64,000 nt of DNA from Pseudomonas viridiflava. GTDB lineage: Bacteria; Pseudomonadota; Gammaproteobacteria; Pseudomonadales; Pseudomonadaceae. The position numbers and the translations under genes are program-made. Where the stretch lies: positions 1 to 64,000 of the forward strand of contig NZ_UTVH01000053.1 of assembly GCF_900585905.1 (NCBI RefSeq), written 5' to 3'. Positions within the stretch are counted from its first letter, which is position 1. The number at the start of each line of letters is the position of its first letter. Below, piece after piece: positions 61,887-64,000 of this stretch. Under the pieces are notes generated by a model. It was not told where the DNA came from, made no database searches, and saw only the letters and a list, made by a program, of their open reading frames with translations.

Positions 61887-61915
61887 TAAATGGGGGCCAG
61901 ACAGCTGATTTCAAG
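61887..61915 (-). promoter_or_regulatory. Predicted sigma32 promoter of dnaK
   Basis: Minus-strand CTTGAAA (61,915-61,909), a 14-base spacer and CCCATTTA (61,894-61,887) closely match the heat-shock consensus CTTGAAA / CCCATnT. The -35 includes the TGA stop codon of grpE. Confidence 0.8.
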
Positions 61916-62474
61916 CCTGCTCGTCAATTGTTGGCTGAGCGGGCGATGGTGCCTTGCTGACCACGACCATGGCCGGGCGCAGCAGACGACCATTGAGCTG
62001 GTAGCCCTTCTGGAACACTTTCAACACACTGTTTGGCTCGACATCGACACTTTCCTGCATCGCCATCGCCTGATGATGCTCGGCGTTGAATGGCTGACCG
62101 TGCGGGTCAATGGCTTCCAGGTGGTAACGCTTGAGGGTGTCGTTGAACATCTTCAGCGTCAGCTCGATCCCTTCACGCATCGGACGGATGCTTTCATCGT
62201 CCGGATTGGAGAGATCAAGGCCGCGCTCGAGGCTGTCGACAATCGGCAGCAAGTCGACAGCGAATTTCTCGAGGGCGAATTTATGCGCCTTTTCCACATC
62301 CTGCTCGGCGCGGCGGCGGACGTTCTGCAAATCCGCAGCCACACGCAGAGACTGGTCCTGCGCCGCAGTCAATTGCTCTTCGAGCACTTGCACGCGGGTT
62401 ACCAAATCTTCACCGGAGACCGCATCGGCAGCCTGGTCCTGGGTCTGCGCATCCAGATTCTGTTCGTCAGCCAT
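61911..62474 (-). CDS. grpE: Nucleotide exchange factor GrpE
   Basis: A 187-residue GrpE that releases ADP from DnaK. An acidic N-terminal tail is followed by the long helical coiled coil (about 25-85; [25 protein letters not shown], then LERGLDLS) and the C-terminal beta domain ([21 protein letters not shown]). It leads the grpE-dnaK-dnaJ run and is preceded by a sigma32-type promoter. Confidence 0.96.
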   Translation of the reverse strand: MADEQNLDAQTQDQAADAVSGEDLVTRVQVLEEQLTAAQDQSLRVAADLQNVRRRAEQDVEKAHKFALEKFAVDLLPIVDSLERGLDLSNPDDESIRPMREGIELTLKMFNDTLKRYHLEAIDPHGQPFNAEHHQAMAMQESVDVEPNSVLKVFQKGYQLNGRLLRPAMVVVSKAPSPAQPTIDEQA

Positions 62475-62526
62475 AGATTTCTCCTTTGAAATACGTTCGC
62501 AAGCTCAACTCGCGTGTCTGCCCCCT

Positions 62527-62554
62527 ATATGGGAGCGGAATTTTCAGCTTCAAG
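62527..62554 (-). promoter_or_regulatory. Predicted sigma32 promoter of grpE
   Basis: Minus-strand CTTGAAG (62,554-62,548), a 14-base spacer and CCCATAT (62,533-62,527) fit a heat-shock promoter about 55 bases before the grpE start. The remaining spacer to recN carries the recN promoter. Confidence 0.8.
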
Positions 62555-62683
62555 GGCCAATTTCAGCACGAAGAAAAAAGTCCTCACAAACATTGACCCC
62601 TGCAGGCCCGACTGGCGCTGGCTTAAATCGCCAAATGGACTAAACAAGGCCTGGGACTGATGAAAACGTGATAGACCAAGGCG

Positions 62684-62720
62684 TTGCCAGCCCGGAACAA
62701 AACACTGTATAAATAACCAG
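62684..62720 (+). promoter_or_regulatory. recN promoter with LexA box
   Basis: TTGCCA (62,684-62,689), an 18-base spacer and TATAAA (62,708-62,713) form the promoter. An SOS-box-like sequence, CTGTATAAATAACCAG (CTGT-N8-CCAG, 62,705-62,720), overlaps the -10, so LexA repression and SOS induction are expected. Confidence 0.82.
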
Positions 62721-62743
62721 ACTTATCGCCTGGGAGCCACTCC

Positions 62744-64000
62744 ATGCTGGTGCACCTTTCCGTACACAACTACGCCATCGTTGAACACCTCGACCTCGAG
62801 CTGGACCGTGGCATGAGCGTAATTACCGGCGAGACCGGTGCTGGCAAGTCGATCATGCTGGACGCGTTGGGCCTGACCCTGGGCGACCGGGCTGACAGCG
62901 GTGTAGTGCGCCCGGGGGCTGACAAGGCCGACATTCTGGCAACGTTCGATCTGGGCGATATCCCTGAAGCACAGACCTGGCTCAAGGAGCGTGACCTGGA
63001 CAATGACGGCCCCTGCATCCTGCGCCGGGTCATCACTGCCGAAGGCCGATCGCGCGCCTATATCAACGGCACGCCCTGCCCTCAGGGCGACCTCAAGGCG
63101 CTGGGCGAACTGCTGATCGATATTCACAGCCAGCACGAGCACCAGTCGCTGCTCAAGACAGACACCCATCGACGCCTGCTGGACGAGTACGCAGGCGCTA
63201 CAGACCTCGCCCGTCAGGTGCAGATGGCGGCTCAGCGCTGGCGGCAAACGCGTCAGGAGCTGGACAAACTCGCCAACTCTGGCGACGAGCAGCGCGCGCG
63301 GCACCAGCTGCTGAGCTATCAGATCGAAGAGCTGGAAAGCCTGAGCCTGGGCGAAAACGAACTGGAGCAGCTTGAGCAGGAACACAAGAATCTGACCAAC
63401 GCCGAGAGCTTGCTGAGTATCTGCCGTCAGGTGGTCGAACAATGCAGCGAGAACGATTCGGGCAACGTGCTCAATGCGCTGACTGCCAGCCTGCATCGCC
63501 TGGGCAGCGTCAATGATTCCCCTACCGCCTTGAACGAGGCCACGACCCTGCTGGCCAGCGCCCAGATTCAGGTCGAAGAAGCGGTCGGCGAACTCAATCG
63601 CTTCCTTGACCATTTCGACGCTGACCCGGCGCGCCTGCAGCAGCTTGAGGAGCGTCTGGACGCGATTTATACACTGGCTCGCAAGCACCGCATTCAGCCG
63701 ACTGAAGTCGCGACGCTGCAACAGACATTGCTCAATGAGCTGGAAACGCTCAACGCCAATGACGAAGCGATCGAACAGCTGGAAAATGAACTGGCGTCAT
63801 TCGCTCGCCACTATAAAGAGAAGGCGCGCGAACTGAGCGACCTGCGCCAGCGTGCGGCGCCTGAACTGGCCAGTGCCGTCGAACACGAAATTCAGCGCCT
63901 TGGCATGCCCGGCGGGCGTTTCAATATCGAGCTCAAGGCAACCTCCGACACAGAGCTGCTGCCCCATGGCCTGGAACAGGTAGAGCTGCTGGTCAGCGCC
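62744..64000 (+). CDS. recN: DNA repair protein RecN (5' part; runs off the window)
   Basis: The first 419 codons of RecN, an SMC-like ATPase that acts early in double-strand-break repair. Walker A is GETGAGKS at residues 29-36 (SVITGETGAGKSIMLD). The segment DIHSQHEHQSLL and the long helical coiled coil from about residue 145 onward match the family. The window ends inside the coiled-coil region; the C-terminal ATPase half is outside. A LexA box overlaps its promoter. Confidence 0.95.
   Translation, partial: MLVHLSVHNYAIVEHLDLELDRGMSVITGETGAGKSIMLDALGLTLGDRADSGVVRPGADKADILATFDLGDIPEAQTWLKERDLDNDGPCILRRVITAEGRSRAYINGTPCPQGDLKALGELLIDIHSQHEHQSLLKTDTHRRLLDEYAGATDLARQVQMAAQRWRQTRQELDKLANSGDEQRARHQLLSYQIEELESLSLGENELEQLEQEHKNLTNAESLLSICRQVVEQCSENDSGNVLNALTASLHRLGSVNDSPTALNEATTLLASAQIQVEEAVGELNRFLDHFDADPARLQQLEERLDAIYTLARKHRIQPTEVATLQQTLLNELETLNANDEAIEQLENELASFARHYKEKARELSDLRQRAAPELASAVEHEIQRLGMPGGRFNIELKATSDTELLPHGLEQVELLVSA

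Overview
The window is a chromosomal stretch of a fluorescent-group Pseudomonas, most likely a member of the Pseudomonas syringae complex. The evidence is the protein sequences, the high GC with strong third-position bias (which leaves very long empty antisense frames), the CbrAB/CrcZ and PrrF regulatory RNAs, the REP-type palindromes, and a gene order that, as I recall it, runs parallel to the PA4690-PA4763 segment of P. aeruginosa PAO1. No phage, transposase, plasmid, CRISPR or toxin/effector island is visible; this is core chromosome with a few intergenic insertions.

Layout. (1) 1-250: the left edge carries what looks like the tandem promoters of an rRNA operon reading leftwards out of the window. 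(2) 242-6.6 kb, minus strand: msrQ-msrP (periplasmic methionine sulfoxide repair), pssA (phosphatidylserine synthase) and ilvIHC (branched-chain amino acids) with a long leader holding a candidate leader peptide. (3) 6.7-18.3 kb: a mixed region with a DUF4124 protein, yqcC, a TPR lipoprotein next to the bifunctional penicillin-binding protein PBP1b, a kinase-like fusion protein, a pentapeptide-repeat protein, a TfoX-C protein, the iron-responsive sRNA PrrF, deoC, a Rieske protein, sfsA, an aminotransferase, dksA and gluQ. (4) 18.4-25.7 kb: a 58-residue membrane protein, cbrA-cbrB, the sigma54-driven sRNA CrcZ, pcnB and folK. (5) 26-36.3 kb: panB-panC, pgi, an acetyl-CoA acetyltransferase, an RlmI-like methyltransferase, a large DUF748/AsmA-like protein with a small DUF2845 partner, and a BON-domain protein. 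(6) 36.5-62.5 kb, almost entirely minus strand: the conserved information-processing and chaperone block grpE-dnaK-dnaJ-dapB-carA-carB-greA, then rlmE-ftsH-folP-glmM-tpiA-secG-tRNA-Leu-tRNA-fMet-rimP-nusA-infB-rbfA-truB-rpsO-pnp, with yhbY divergent. (7) recN begins at 62,744 under a LexA box and runs off the right edge.

Functionally the window links nutrient sensing to central metabolism: CbrA/CbrB activate CrcZ, which titrates Crc/Hfq; PrrF links iron to metabolism through Fur; DksA couples the stringent response to transcription; sigma32-type promoters precede grpE and dnaK; and several nested terminators precede the rimP-nusA-infB operon. The least explained items are the ilvI leader ORF, the small membrane protein overlapping cbrA, the missing panD between panC and pgi (a REPIN sits there), the DUF748/DUF2845 pair, the kinase-like fusion protein and the dyad-rich carA upstream region. 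I did not find a convincing wholly new multi-gene system. All identifications come from reading the sequence and from memory of the families; no searches were run.
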